DNA of 64,000 bases from contig CAMZMU010000060.1 in the NCBI GenBank assembly GCA_947311845.1, forward strand, positions 3,294,488 to 3,358,487, given 5' to 3'. The translations under genes were made by a program, and so were the position numbers. Below the pieces are notes generated by a model. That model searched no databases. It was not told the origin of the DNA and saw only the letters and a list, made by a program, of their open reading frames with translations. Source of the stretch: Poa pratensis. Its lineage: Eukaryota; Streptophyta; Magnoliopsida; Poales; Poaceae. Shown here in pieces: positions 11,395 to 24,419 of the stretch (its first letter is position 1; the number at the start of each line of letters is the position of its first letter).

Positions 11395-14300
11395 TGTAAC
11401 AGCCCAAAGTTCGGAAACCTAAAAACCTGAGTAAAATTTTCGCTTTTTGTGTTGCATTGCATCATGGCATCCAAATTCAACTTGCTAAACAACACACAAA
11501 TGGTTTTGGCACCATTTAAAAACAAATGCCAAACTTGTTCCAACAATTTTCAAAGAATGAAAGCACTCAAACTTGCAAAACTGAAATTACCTTGACATCT
11601 TATATTTGTCAAGGAAGTTCCTAGAGCTCAAAACAATATGTTGTAATTGCTTTAAATATCCAAAAGAGCAACCTTTTGAATTTAGCCAAAAATGCCTAAA
11701 CCAAACCCTATGAACAAACATGGTCCAAACATTTTATTTGGCTATGCCAATTTTTGTGGTACTCCTACTTGTTGGTAGGAGGCTACTGGATTTATCTCAG
11801 ATTTTTATAAAATGTTTTGGTGCCCTAATAAATTTGTTGAATTGCTGCTGGAGTTTAAAAAGAAGAGGGAAGGACCCAACTGTGATGGAATAAACTGCCA
11901 AGGGCCTAATTGCAATTTCGTCATCTCCTTCCTCTCTGTAGCGACCGCACGCACACCGAGCCACGCTCGCGCCGCACCCGCACGACGCCGTGCCCCCACG
12001 CCTCCTGCAGCTCGAGTGGCTAGGAGAGCACCCGAGCTGCTCTGCTCACTCCACTGCTCCCCTCATCCCCTCGCACACCTGCTCCCTGCCTCGCTCCCCT
12101 CTTCTCTCCACACGGGCCGCCATGGCCGCCGCCCACGCCAAGCTCGTCGCCGCCATTTGAGCTAACCCCGAGCAGATCGAGCCCAACCATCAGCGCCGCC
12201 GTGATCCCCTCTTCCTCCTCCTGAGAGGAATCGACCCGAGAGGCTGTACATCCACCACGCCGCTCGAGTTCGTCTCCGTCACCGCCGCGGCTCCGCCGCC
12301 CAAATACGCCGCCGCCACGCCGTCACCGGCCCCACAGACCTCGCCAACAAGCTCACGGTGAGCTTCCCGTGCTGTGGCGCGTCTTCCCCTCCCCCCTTGC
12401 TTCCGCCTCGCCGTAGCCCCCATCGTCGTCGACGCCGTACGCCGAAGCTCCTCCTCGCTGTAGCAGCCCGGTCGCAGAGCCGGAACAACCGGCCACAAGG
12501 CCGTTGCTCTCGGGCCCTTACCCGGCCTAAGAGCCGGCCCAAACCAGGCATGCGGCCGGTGGGCTCTCTTACGAGGCCGGCCTGCCAACCGGCCCAACCG
12601 GCCTGGAGGCCGGCTGCTCTGTCTCTTTTTTTTCTGGTTGTTTTTCTATTTTCTCCCTTGTAGTGTATGATCCCCGCTCTCCCTCTCGATATTTAGGACA
12701 TCGACCCCGATGATTCAACGACTTGATTCCATCTCTCTCGAATCCGAGGAAACGACTTTAATAGTTGTTGAAAATAAAATAATTAAAAGTAAACAATTAA
12801 AAAGAGGAAAATTCTAAAAGTAATAACTTTTTATCCGAACTTAAGAAAATTGTGTTTCTTATACCAAATGTTCAGAAAAATATGAATCACTCAGAATCAT
12901 CATCATCATGCATATTTGATTACAATTACAATAATGTGCTCTAGTAGTAATTATAATCATTAAGTTTAAATATGGGGTTATTCCAAATAATGCAAGAAAT
13001 ATAATGGGGACCCCATTTAACTTGTTGATCATGTTCAATGCTTCTAGGGTGCATCTAACATGTCATATCATCATTATTGTATGCATTGCACAATTGCCAT
13101 GTGTTGATTGTTGTTTTTGCTTTCCGGTGTTGTTTGCTCTCCGGTAGATCACGAGTTCGGAGTTGAGCATCATTACTCCGACGAGCAGTTTGACTCCTCC
13201 GCTCAACAAGGCAAGCGTAATCCCCCCTCTGAGCATATCTTATCCTATTTTCCGCAAATATTTTCTCCACTATAATATTGCATGCGGTTCCAAATGTCCA
13301 TTTTTATTGGCTTAGAGTATCCTATAGTTGCATTAAGTTTCCGATGCCAATACCTGTTTTCCCTCCTAATATCCATAGGTTTGTATTGTTGGCCTAAGAT
13401 ACTTAACTATGCTATGTTGATGCTTAGCCATGCTTAGTTAAGTGCATAGCAGTACTATGGTTACTTCATGTTGGTAACAGTGCTGAGATGTTGATGATGG
13501 CGGAAAATTGCGGAGACAGGTAATAAAATGTTTAAAGGTGGGGATGAGAGGCCACTTGGTATGGTGGTGTTTTGTCTCACTCTCGCCGCCTAGGTGTGAG
13601 TTCTTTACCTCTTGAACCAAGAATGAGCGCGCTTCCTTTCGGTGGGCTATATGGAACCCCCGTCGACCAACTAACTTGAGCGGACTAGCCAGGGTCCTCT
13701 AGTTTGAGCTTCCATTTGCGTGTACGTGAAGATGGTGGCCAAGACTGGGATGAGGATGGTTGTGTTAGGAAAATGAGTGGCCACGGGCACGGTGTCGATG
13801 ATCCGTGCTTCGTCCTCACTGATGATCCTGGGTTAGTCCTTAACGAGGTAAAGGTTGTAACCGTTCCCACTCAGCCGGCTTTCCCCGGAAGAGAGCTAAG
13901 CGTAGGCAATGAGCCGGGCGGTACCGAAGGTAAACACAGTGCACCCCTGCAGGGTTAAATCTTTTCGAAAAGCCGTGTCCGCGGTTATGGACGAACTTGG
14001 GAAGTGAAGGTAGGATCATAGAATAACTTTAACGGAATGATTAAAAACTGGGTACTAGAGGTACCACTCAAGATTGAAAGGTGAGCTTCCTCGAGGGTGA
14101 TTCGGGGAGGTGCCTTGGTGAAACAGGTACTGTGGTTGATGATGGTTGATCTTTGAGAAAGGTGATCAAAGAAAAGAGTTACTTCTTACCCCTTTTCAAA
14201 ATAATCTGATTAGTCGATGCCATGGAGTTATGTCTTTTTAAAATAAAATCAGCTTTATGCAAAACAGCCATAAAACCTTGAGAGCCAATCATCGAGCATA

Positions 14301-14743
14301 TATTAGCTCTTAATCTTGCGAGTTCGTCGAACTCAACGTCGTTTGCTTATTTTCAGGAGAGTACTTCACCGCCCTCGAAGGTGGGTTCTTTGTGGACGTC
14401 GACGAGTAGTCTGGGGTTCCCAGGTGGCAGCTTGGGACATCCCGGAACAGCTGGCGCTGGATGTTTATTTGCAGGCCTCTTAGGCCATAATTTGGTTCTT
14501 GTTGTTTAGAACAACACACTTCGCTTCCGCATGTTGTAATGTTGGGTCTGTGACCTCTGGTTGTCATTTGCTATCTTTCTCTATTATAAGAGTTGAACTA
14601 TATGATTTTTGTGTCGTAGAGTCTGTGATGTGCCAGTTGTTCCACAGTCTTGATCTCTCTATTATGCGTTGATAGTGTGTCTGGTGGTATCGGATAACTA
14701 GGGACACAGTATCACTGTATAGCAGTTGGGTCAGGGCGCCACA
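11395..14743. mobile_element. Solo LTR F, 3.35 kb, gypsy-like
   Basis: The element begins TGTAACAGCCC and ends GGGCGCCACA. It is bracketed by a perfect 5-base duplication AGTAG at 11390-11394 and 14744-14748. There is no primer site, no polypurine tract and no retroviral protein inside, so it is a single LTR left by recombination between two LTRs. A GC-rich block at 11930-12660 with GCCGGC-type repeats could be the old promoter region. The overlapping open frames there are compositional. The length is at the long end for plant LTRs. I read the family from the terminal wording only; orientation is not certain. Confidence 0.8.
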
Positions 14744-14748
14744 AGTAG

Positions 14749-14833
14749 AAGCCCCACTCACCTTGAAGGCTACCAAGTATCTCATGGATGCTATAATAGC
14801 CGGAATGGTGGATGAGGTTTGTGATAGGGTTAA
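14749..14833 (+). pseudogene. gag of copia element G (part 2)
   Basis: The reading frame from 11389 continues as EAPLTLKATKYLMDAIIAGM and VDEVCDRV until the insertion of solo LTR H. One copy of the GTTAA duplication is at 14829-14833. The frame resumes at 54223. That two insertions can be removed to leave an open frame supports the nesting model. Confidence 0.6.
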
Positions 14834-15332
14834 TGTTGGGGATCGTGGACAGAAAACAAAACAAAATCCTACCGACGATAACCTTAAACTAGCCAGATCT
14901 ATACTATGCAGATATAATAATACGAAGGAGATCAGAATACATACCCTTGTAGACCGGAAGCGGATTACGTTCCCGCACAAACGTTGTCGGTGGAGACGAC
15001 GGCGCCGACCTCAGGGTCGAGTAGTGGAAGATGACAGCTCCTAGCACCAAACAATGGTGCCTCGCGGTTCCACACACGTACGGTGTGGATGACGACCTCC
15101 GGCTCCAGATCCAGCAGAGCAGCGGAAGTGGAAGAATGGATCTAGCAGCACGGTGGTGTGCGTCTAGTGGAGAGACTTCTCTCAAGCCGTGTGCAACCCC
15201 AATTGCGGAGCTACAACTTAAACAGATGAGAGAGGAGAGGGAAAGGTGCAATTTCAAAGGCATGGGGGCATCCTATATAAAGGAGGAGGAGGGAGGCCAA
15301 CCTCCTTGGCTCCCCCACATGGGGTGCGCCGG
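14834..15332 (+). mobile_element. Solo LTR H, BARE/WIS/Angela-like, left part
   Basis: The segment starts TGTTGGGGATCGTGG, the hallmark start of Triticeae BARE/WIS/Angela copia LTRs, and runs to the insertion of element C. A TATA box lies at 15274. The right part is 53103-54217 and ends GGCATATCTCCAACA. The whole is bracketed by GTTAA at 14829-14833 and 54218-54222. Together the parts make a single LTR of about 1.6 kb with no internal region. Confidence 0.85.
15274..15282 (+). promoter_or_regulatory. TATA box of solo LTR H
   Basis: TATATAAAG followed by a purine-rich GAGGAGGAGG run, in the position where BARE-type LTRs carry their promoter. Readthrough from it would now meet the nested element C within 60 bases. 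Confidence 0.5.
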
Positions 15333-15818
15333 TGACGAGGGGTTAACTCATCAAATCCCATGGTTAAGGACCTAGAGTTGAGATTATGGGGAGAGAACGT
15401 GGTAGTACTGGTAGTTTCGTCGGCTGACAAGCAGAGGCAAAGATTTACCTAGGTTCAGGCCTCCGGAGAGTAACACCCTACTTCCTGCTTGTCTGGTATT
15501 GATCGTGTGAGATTATGCGGTTACAGGGAAGCTCCGGCGAGATGTCGATCTCGCTAGGGCTTTTGGTGGCTCGAGTATTGCGTGTCCTGGATCGGCGGCC
15601 CTCCCAGCCTTTATATAAGAGGCTGGGCTTCGGAAGTTCGCAACCGACCCTGTTTACATGTAAGGAAAGTATAAACCGACTATGCCTATGTCTAATCTTG
15701 GAGGGTACTCCATCTTGTTGGGCCTTTCGTCATGGGCTTCATGTAGGCTCTTGATAGCTGGGCCTTAGTCGACACGTGCACCAGGTACCCTTATGGTAGG
15801 GTACCCGAGACGTATATC
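15333..15818 (-). mobile_element. 3' LTR of element C (main part)
   Basis: The sequence matches the 5' LTR at 52605-53092 with few substitutions (for example CTAGAG versus CTAGGG). The last 11 bases of the LTR are displaced to 23646-23656 by element A. It holds a TATATAA box near 15612. Confidence 0.85.
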
Positions 15819-17560
15819 TGATGGCCCTTGAAGAGGTTGATCTACGACGCCAGAAAACACTTTGTTGATCTCCGGTGCGTAGTTACATGCGTCAAAAGTA
15901 AATGGGTTAGGTTGAGACTCCAAGTGCAGAGTGTAGTAGTGGAAGACTTGTTTTCCCCACGAGGGGTGACTCGAGGGTTTAATATCGAACTCTCGGGGAA
16001 TCAGTAGTGAAGATATATCTTCTTATCCTTCTTTTGGTTACCTACAAAACAAAGTTAAATGTTTTGGTCCTCAACCTCACCTGTGGTTGTCAAGCACAAG
16101 GTGTAAGAATGATATCAAGATAGTTATGCAATGCAAACAGGAATAAATATGCAATGGTGGTGGATGCAATGGTAAATGATATTTTTGGTTTTTTTAATGA
16201 TGTATGCAAGATGAAAAGTATTTTTGTATTTTCGGATTTAATGATGGCTGAAAATAGAAAAGTGGTATATGGTGTTGGAAAGGTGTTTCTTATGATTAAA
16301 AATGGACCGGGGTTCATGGTTTCACAAATGCACTCTCTCTTTATAAAGTGGCAGACAATGGAACACACACAGAGTTAACATATGAGATTGCAACACAAAG
16401 TTTGATAACAAGTTACTTAGATATATGGGCATCACGTCCTAACATAGAGACCTTTTGGTTATTAGTCTCTCTTATACTCCACCAAGATGCGAACCAAATC
16501 ATAACACCTCAGTAATTAAGATGACTCAGAGTATAGCAATAAGTTTCATGACATGAAGTGAAAATAAGAACATGCTGGATCTAGTCACAGGAAGAAGTTT
16601 GGTCACCCTCAACCCTTGCAGCATGGTATTTTAGTTTATCCCTAGTGAGGTAACAAAGTAAGGTAAACACCCAAGTGGATCGCGATATTAAGTTGTTCAG
16701 CTTACCGCACTCACCACTCCCCGTTACTCCAACTAATGCACACGTTCCCCCACACACGCTCTCATAAACATGCTTGATCATAACAAGTAGACAAGAACGG
16801 GGTACATAATATGCATCTATACTCATAACTGAAACAAACATTGCAATCTCAAACATATATTAACTCATAGAAAGATCCACCACATAGGTATTACAAATAT
16901 GACCGTAATCATGTTCAGCAGCTCATACGGTACTAATTAGTGAAGCCATAAGTTACTTCCACAAACCCATAGTCCAGAGGTGGACTACTCCCTCTTCATC
17001 ATGGAGACGGTGGAGAAGTCGATGGAGAGATGGAGACCACACCGGCAGCGCCCCGCCGGAGTTTTCCCCCTCCAATCTGCAGCTCCTGATCTCCGTTTCG
17101 GTGTTTCTGTGTTTGTGCGGCGCTCCTTCGCGAAACGCCAGGGGACCTTTTTTATAGGCGTTTTTAGGTCAAGACGAGTCGGTGGACGAAAGATCGACGG
17201 CAGCGGAGCCACGAGGGCCAAATGAGTGGGCCCCACGCGGCCACAGTACCTGGCCGCGTGGGCCACCCCCTTTCTGCCTCGGCTCCGTTTGCTTGCTTCC
17301 TTCGCTCCGAGGTCTTCCTCCTTCCAAAATATGACGCCCGTATTTTTCCATAATTTTTGGACGACGTTTGGGTCCCTGAAACATAAAAGGAAAGAAATAG
17401 GGTTTTCTGCCTGCGCAGGGTTAATTCCATAAAAATAGGAAACAATTGATTTATTTCCTAAAATCATTAAATAACAGTAATATAACCCTTATATGATGCA
17501 AATATGATTGGAATATGTGTGATATAGTGCAAAGTTCATGTATGCATTTTACATGCATCA
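15819..17560 (-). mobile_element. 3' LTR of element A, with an aberrant outer tip
   Basis: From about 15910 inward it matches the other A and B LTRs. The outer 80-90 bases differ from the other LTR of the same element and contain GACGCCAGAAAACAC, which resembles the primer-site border (GGCGCCAGAAAACGTC at 21956). This tip may derive from faulty reverse transcription near the primer site or from recombination. Confidence 0.8.
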
Positions 17561-19891
17561 ACATCCCCAAGCTTAACCAATACTCGTCCTCGAGTATGAA
17601 GGTGATAAAACTAACATGGGCTTTGCAATATAGCACTAACAATGGATATCAAAGATGATTGCTACTGCTACATAGAGTCAAATGATTCATTCTTCAAAGG
17701 AGTAGCAATATGCAAAAGTTTATGAAGTGATATCAAGTATTCAATGCAAGGATGTTCAATGATAGTTCACAAAGTGTAACATAGTAGCAAGTAATATGGA
17801 CATTCTACTTTTGCATACATGTGGTCCATAGAGTGATAATGAAAATCTGAATATGTTTGGTGGACACTTTGGAAAGATGAATAAGTGAGTAGAGGTAAAG
17901 CATGCATAAGTTTCATCTAACCTCCAAACTCTCCTACTTAAGTTAATGATTGCAATGTGGTAATTTGGTGTCAAGCTCTCATTCCCCTATCATAGCATCT
18001 TGAATGATTATAGTTTAATGTGAAGCAAATATGAGTAGTGTGCTTGACAAAGTAAAGGTTGGATGTCTCATGCCCCTTGAATACAAGTACCTACACCATG
18101 ATTACTCAACTTGGGAAAAAAGCAAGTTCAAGTTATCTATCATTGTAAGTAATAATAGTATCATCAAGAGCGTCAACTGGGGTACCTCTTGTCCCAGGAT
18201 ATGGAACAAGCCCATATCAAAATGACAAGACAAACAAACAAGATGAAAACCTCAACACCCTTTTTATTTACCATTGGAATAGCTTTTTATTGTAAGGTGT
18301 GTCATAGATAATTCACCATAGCATGTAAGTAAATTTCCACCATGAATAATGCATGGCTTAGATTAGCGGCCCAGGCGTCTCTCTAACCATTTATACAAAC
18401 TCATTCAAACTAAATCTTTTCCCCTTATTTCACCATGATAGGCATCCATAGACAAAAGCACATGATATCAACTAAATGGAGCATGTTGAAAGCTTTGCAT
18501 GTGACAGCACATATGGGCTAACTCCCAACCTTGGACATTTATCAAGCCACTAGCATCATAATCTTAATCACAATGGGTCATGTTTATTTATGCAATGATA
18601 GTAAAAATGTGCATCAAGTTCGTGAGAGCTATATAACCAACTTTTCCATGGCAATCAATAACATAATCATTTTCATTCAGAGGTATAGATAACACAAATA
18701 TCATGATGAACATACTCGGAATAGCATATAGCTAGTAGGTAGATATGGTGGACTCACTGGAATAACTTTGGTTGAAGGTGTTGGAAACAAGTTTTGACTT
18801 GTTGGAGTTTTGGGCTAGCAAAAGGGAGAAAGTTGACCATCTAGATGCATGCATGAGTGTCCATAGAACTAACTAATCCATGTTAAACCAAGTAAAATAA
18901 CAATCAGCACCAAAACATGAATAAGTGATAGCTCTTCAAAAAGATTTGCAAACTATTACTCATAAACAAGCTCATGAATCATGCAACTATATGTATCATT
19001 AAAAATCAACTCAAACATCCCTTTTCCCAATCTTATAAAAGCATCCAACATATTTCAACCCATATTTCCAGTAGCTCTCCTATATAAATGATAGTGTGGT
19101 GGTCTCTCAAAACATCAAACAAAACAAAACAAAAGACGCTCCAAGTTTATGCGATAAAGTGTTTCGATCGAAAAACAGAAGTTGGACGTGCAAACCGAGA
19201 GTGTGTAGGTCCAGTGGGGTTGTCTTCACATCCCCAAGCTTATGGTCTTCACCATCCTTGGATAGCTCTTGGTGCATCTCCTCCAATCCCTGTGAAAAAA
19301 CTTCAAAACACCGTTTCTCCCATCTTTTCTGTGGGGTGCATTAATAGTGATAAACAAATAGTTTCTTGCTGCATATAATCCTTGAACAAAAATTCATATG
19401 AGATGTCCAGAAAGTGTATAATGTTGTATGCCTACTCATAAACTCAATTGGATCAAAAAGATTCAACTTAAAAGCTCAAAGCATGCATCAAACAAAATGG
19501 GACAGAATCTGTCCAGAAAAACAGCAGCAGCAAAACGTATTTTTCTACCCTACCAAACTTTCTCGAAAAATTCCGAAAAATTCATGCATACAGAGGATGA
19601 AAAGTTGCAACTACAGTTCAAATATGAGCTCATTCGGAGTTACAGAATAAGAATTAAAAATCATACCGTGCACTGATTCGTGCAGGAATAAAATCTCCGA
19701 ACGCTATAAGCAACTTTTTCAAACCAAAAAGGGTAAAACTTGGCACTTTATTGAAAATCCAGAACCTAAACTAGACACAAAGTCTCTTGTTACAGCAAGA
19801 GGACACAAAGAAAATCACACAAAAAATAACCGGGTTGCCTCCCGCAAAGCGCTTTCTTTATAGCCATATAGCTAGGCTTCTTACTTGTTGT
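17561..19891 (-). mobile_element. Non-coding 3' internal region of element A
   Basis: The minus-strand polypurine tract (AAGCTTGGGGATGT) touches the LTR at 17561-17575. The rest has no coding potential but is conserved in B at 58432-60790, including four short inverted repeats next to the gag stop (about 19784-19874 here). The conservation suggests cis-acting RNA functions or simply recent common origin. Confidence 0.7.
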
Positions 19892-21710
19892 TTATTGTGG
19901 ACGAAGCTCATGAGGGAGCTTGAACTTTGGTGGTTCCCTCTTCCTTGGAAGTGTTCCATGCACTTCTTGTGTGGAACTGAAACTTCACATTCCCTTCCTT
20001 TGAATCAATGATGCACCTGTGGTACGAAGAAAAGGTCTTCCAAGAATAATAGGACTAGAGGTTTTATTCCCCATATCCATGATTAGAAAATCCACAGGCA
20101 CAAAAGTCATATGTAACTCCACCATAACATCACTTACTTTTCCTAAAGCATGTTTAATAGAGTCATCAGCAAGTGCAGTTCAATGGCATTTTTCAAGATT
20201 TTTCAATTCAAGCACTTCATATAGTTCTTTAGATAAAACAGAGACACTAGATCCTAGATCAAGTATGCATGGTGTGTCTCTTTTCCAATAGTTACTAGTA
20301 CCTTAGGATCCACATATCCCCAAGCTTAGGTGGTATCATAGCCTCTTGGTTGTACCTAGCAATCTTTTCTTTCAAGACATGATTAGCAATATAAGAACCA
20401 AAACCTTGCTTGGTTAGTGTTGATGGAAGGATCACTTGCAAATTTTTGTAAGATAGATATTAATTCATGCAAGCTACAATTTTCTAAGTCAAGCAAAGGA
20501 TCCTTGACTTCATTAAGCATTTTAACTTCCTCAACCTTCTTTCATTACCCCAATAGATTCTTTAGCAACTCTCTCTTGCTCATGAATGTGTTCCCAAGAC
20601 TTATTGATAACCTCTTGGCAATATTTTATTGTTTCCTCATGTTTTTGGGCTGTAATGATGCTCTTTAATGATGAGACTTCCTTAGTAAGCTGATCTACCC
20701 TTTCAAACAAAGCATCTTGTTTTTCAAACTTAGAGATAAATTCCTTATTAAGCTCTTTTTGGGTAGATATAAAAGATCTAATGGTGTTTTCCAAGTCACT
20801 AGAAACATTACCACTAGAAGCATATTTATTTGGCACATATGGGGGTTTATTATAAGAGTTATAATTGTTGTTACCATACCCATTATTACCATAGTTCCTA
20901 ATGAAGTTGACATCAATATTTTCAGAATTGTTACCAACTAGTTCTTGCAAAGGAACATTTTCAACACTAGGTTTATTAAGCAAAGCAAGAATAGTATCCA
21001 TTTTAGATGACAAATCATTAGTTTCTTCAATAGAGTTCACTTTCTTAGAAGGATTAGGTGCCCTATCAGTATGCCATTGACTATAGTTTTGTAAAATGCT
21101 TTCCAATATTTTTTAGCTTCTACTATAGTCTTACTCATAAAAGCACCTCCAGCAGCAGAATCAAGTATGTTTCTAGACATGTAGTTTAAACCATTGTAGA
21201 AAGAGTGTAATATGGTCCATTCATTAACTCCATGTGAGGGACAAGTTCTAAGCATAAGTTTTATCCTATCCCAAGCCATAGCAACATGTTCATTTTCATT
21301 TTGCCTAAAAGAAAGGATGTTGTTTCTATTTTGCAAAATTTTAACAGGGGGATAATATTTCTTAATGAAAGCTTCTTTTAGATCATCCCAAGAATTAATA
21401 CTACCAGATGGCAAGGAATGCAACCACTCTTTAGCTTTTCCTCTAAGTGAAAAAGGAAATAACTTCAGTTTTAGGATATCACTTTCCACATTTTTAAACT
21501 TTTGCATGTCACATATTTCAACAAAGTCATGAAGATGCATAGAGGCATCCTCCATAGCACTACCACCAAATTGTTCCCTAGTTATCAAGTTCAACAAACT
21601 AGGACTTACTTCATAACTCTCAGCATTTATCTTAGGTGTGGCAATAGCTCTCGTGATAAATTGATCATTAGAGTGTTTGTGTAGTCACACAACTTAGTTC
21701 TTTCTCCCAT
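19892..21710 (-). pseudogene. Gag-protease frame of element A, frameshifted
   Basis: The frame begins at ATG 21708-21710 and ends at TAA 19892-19894. It is the counterpart of the B frame (56600-58431). The gag half contains LFPFSLRGKAKEW and the protease half contains an aspartate-containing DLGSS motif in that family. Small indels break it; near 21110 two bases are missing compared with B, and another gap lies near 20530 and 20175. Where B has a one-base deletion near the protease end (58250), A keeps the extra base, so each copy is broken at different places. Long runs of T at 21720 precede the start. Confidence 0.8.
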
Positions 21711-21942
21711 TTTAGCAAGTTTTTTTTTTTTTAATTTTTTATGCAAAACTGAAATAAATATGATATGATATGCAATGACACTAACAAAACAAATAAATTG
21801 CTTTGTAAGTAAAGATGGATAAGATGGTGCTCACGTAGGTGCAACCTCCCCAAGCTTAGGTGTTAGCACAAGTTGGTGACGTTGACTTTGTTGTGAGATG
21901 AATGCGATGATGCACACCCTTGGATAAATCTCTCAGCTACGA

Positions 21943-21961
21943 TTCCCCGGCAACGGCGCCA
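21943..21961 (-). promoter_or_regulatory. Primer binding site of element A (tRNA-Asp type)
   Basis: The plus strand reads TTCCCCGGCAACGGCGCCA, the 3' end of plant tRNA-Asp, so the minus strand pairs with that tRNA. It lies 10 bases inside the 5' LTR, as usual for Athila-type elements. Confidence 0.85.
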
Positions 21962-21971
21962 GAAAACGTCT

Positions 21972-23645
21972 TGATGTCCCGAGAGGTTGATGCTGCAAAA
22001 AAACTTAGGTTGAGACTCCAAGTGCAGAGTGTATAGTAAGTGGAAGACAGTTTTCCCCACGAGGGGTGACTCGAGGGTTTAATATCGAACTCTCGGGGAA
22101 TCTGAAGTGGTAGATTTATCTTCTTATCCTTCTTTTGGTTACCTACAAAACAAGGTTAGATGTTTTGGTCCTCAACCTCACCTGTGGTTGTCAAGCACAA
22201 GGTGTAAGAATGATATCAGGATAGTTATGCAATGCAAACAAGAAATAAATATGCAATGATGGTGGATGCAATGGTAAATGATATTTTTGGGTTTTTGAAT
22301 GATGTATGCAAGATGAAAAGTATTTTTGTATTTTCGGATTTAATGATGGCTGAAAATAGAAAAGTGGTATATGGTGTTGGAAAGGTGTTTCTTATGATTA
22401 AAAATGGACTGGGGTTCATGGTTTCACAAATGCACTCTCTCTTTATAAAGTGGTAGACAATGGAACACACAAAGTTAACATATGAGATTGCAACACAGGG
22501 TTTGATAACAAGTTACTTAGATATATGGGCATCACGTCCTAACATAGAGATCTTTTGGTTATTAACCTCTCTTATACTCCACCAAGATGCGAACTAAATC
22601 ATAACACCTCAGTAATTAAGATAACTCAGAGTATAGCATTAAGTATCATGACATGAAGTGAAAATAAGAACATGCTAGATCTAGTCATGGAGTAGTGGTC
22701 CCACACCCGCAGCATGGTATTTTAGTTTATCCCTAGTGAGGTAACAAAGTAAGGGATACCAAAGTGGATCGCAGAATTTTCTCACGTTCACTGCACAGCC
22801 ACCCCGTTACTCCAACTAATGCACACGTTCCCCCACACACGCTCTCATAAACATGCTTGATCAAAACAAGTAGACAAGAACGGGGTACATAATATGCATC
22901 TATACTCATAACTGAAACAAACATTGCAATCTCAAACATATATTAACTCATAAAGATCCACCACAAAGGTATTACAACGGTGACCGTAATCATGTTCAGC
23001 AGCTCATACGGTGCTAATTAGTGAAGCTCAAGAGAGGAGAGATACATAAGTTACTTCCACAAACCCATAGTCCAGAGGTGGACTACTCCCTCTTCATCAT
23101 GGAGACGGTGGAGAAGTCGATGGAGAAGATGGAGACCACCGGCAGCGCCCCGCCGGAGTTTTCCCCTCCAATCTGCAGCTCCTGATCTCCGTTTCGGTGT
23201 TTCTGTGTTTGTGCGGCGCTCCTTCGCGAAACGCAGGGATTTTTTTATAGCGTTTTTAGGTCAAGACGGAGTCGGTGGACAAAGATCGACAGCGGAGCCA
23301 CGAGGGCCAAATGAGTGGGCCCCACGCGGCCACAGTACCTGGCCACGTGGGCCACCCCTTTCTGCCTTGGCGGGCTCCGTTTGCTTGCTTCCTTCGCTCC
23401 GAGGTCTTCCTCCTTCCAAAATACTGACGCTGTATTTTTCCATAATTTTTGGACGGTTTGGGTCCCTGAAACATAAAAGGAAAGAAATAGGGTTTTCTGC
23501 CTACGCAGGTTAATTCCATAAAAATAGGAAACAATTGATTTATTTCCTAAAATCATTAAATAACAGTATATAACCCTTATATGTGCAAATATGATTGGAA
23601 TATGTGTGATATAGTGCAAGTTCATGTATGCTTTTATATGCATCA
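21972..23645 (-). mobile_element. 5' LTR of element A
   Basis: It runs from TGATGTCCC next to the primer site to CATCA at 23645. It matches the B LTRs in reverse orientation, with several small deletions in the GC-rich block at 23090-23450. The minus-strand TATA region (CTATAAAAAA-type) lies near 23232. Confidence 0.85.
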
Positions 23646-23749
23646 TATCCTTGTCAGTAGCCCCCGAGTACTTGTGACTCGAAGAATCGGGCATGGACTC
23701 GTTCGTAGGTGCACGTCATATTCTTTGTACTTGTCTTATATTATTATTA
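23646..23749 (-). promoter_or_regulatory. Tail of the C 3' LTR, polypurine tract and 3' internal end
   Basis: TATCCTTGTCA (23646-23656) completes the 3' LTR of C. Directly next to it GTAGCCCCCGAGT (23657-23669) is, on the minus strand, ACTCGGGGGCTAC, the polypurine tract that primes plus-strand synthesis. The core AGCCCCCGAG recurs at seven other places in C (one copy lacks a C). Confidence 0.85.
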
Positions 23750-24419
23750 TCTACTAATTGGAGGCACCGTACAAGCCTCCACGTTAATCCTAGGAAAATT
23801 ACCGTACCATCCGTACGATTTGTTTGTTGATTACCTACCGTCAGATGACATCTCATAGAGTCCATGCTCTCTATCCCACGTGAATGCCTACTTACCGTAT
23901 TTTCTTCTCCTGCCGAAAAGAATAATCCCCTTACCCTCCTGTCGCTCATGCCCCCATCGGCCGGTTGTCAAGCAAACCCTAGCGCCGGTCCTCCTCCACC
24001 TCTCCCTGTCTGATGTTCGGGTGACGACTCTCCAATTCTTTATTTTGCATGGGTACGACTCTCCAAGTCTCCAAATTGGATGACCGGAAAGAAATCACAC
24101 TCTCTCGCTGGCGCATACGACCTGCGCTGCCGGCGATGATGAGTTTCCATCCGGCAGCCATCCATGCCCATCTACTGAGATTATTCGTGCTATGCGCGTC
24201 CGGCCGCGGCAGCCTCTAGCCATGCGGTCCGGCCGACGGCAGCGCCAATTTGTATGCAAGGCATAGGTACGTGCGGCGTCATGCATGCGCGTCCTCAGCT
24301 CAATCAATCTATCAGTAGGGTGCTTTACAACCGGTAAGCGCATGGCTTTTCCGATCAGCTCGGCCGTCCGGAAGTTACTCCAAAACTTCTGATTAATTCC
24401 CTCATCAATTCAATGTTCA

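Larger units (their letters stand above)
15819..23645 (-). mobile_element. Element A: non-autonomous Athila-lineage gypsy element
   Basis: The ends are TGATG (15819) and CATCA (23645). TATC flanks both ends and ATATC precedes the left one, so the duplication is 4 bases, or 5 sharing the terminal A. The order on the minus strand is 5' LTR (21972-23645), Asp-tRNA primer site, gag-protease frame, about 2.3 kb of non-coding DNA, polypurine tract and 3' LTR (15819-17560). It has no reverse transcriptase or integrase. It is a close sister of B (54614-62529), is inserted in the 3' LTR of C, and resembles Sabrina-type Triticeae elements, a name I give only tentatively. Confidence 0.85.

Noticed and set aside
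11812..12663. Several 90-135-codon frames in solo LTR F
   Set aside because: Inside an LTR fixed by a perfect duplication; low-complexity Ala/Arg/Pro; both strands open.
16980..17467. Frames in the GC-rich part of the A and B LTRs (also 23205-23694, 54707-55176, 60844-61368)
   Set aside because: Repeated in every LTR copy with different frameshifts, so they are not kept as proteins.
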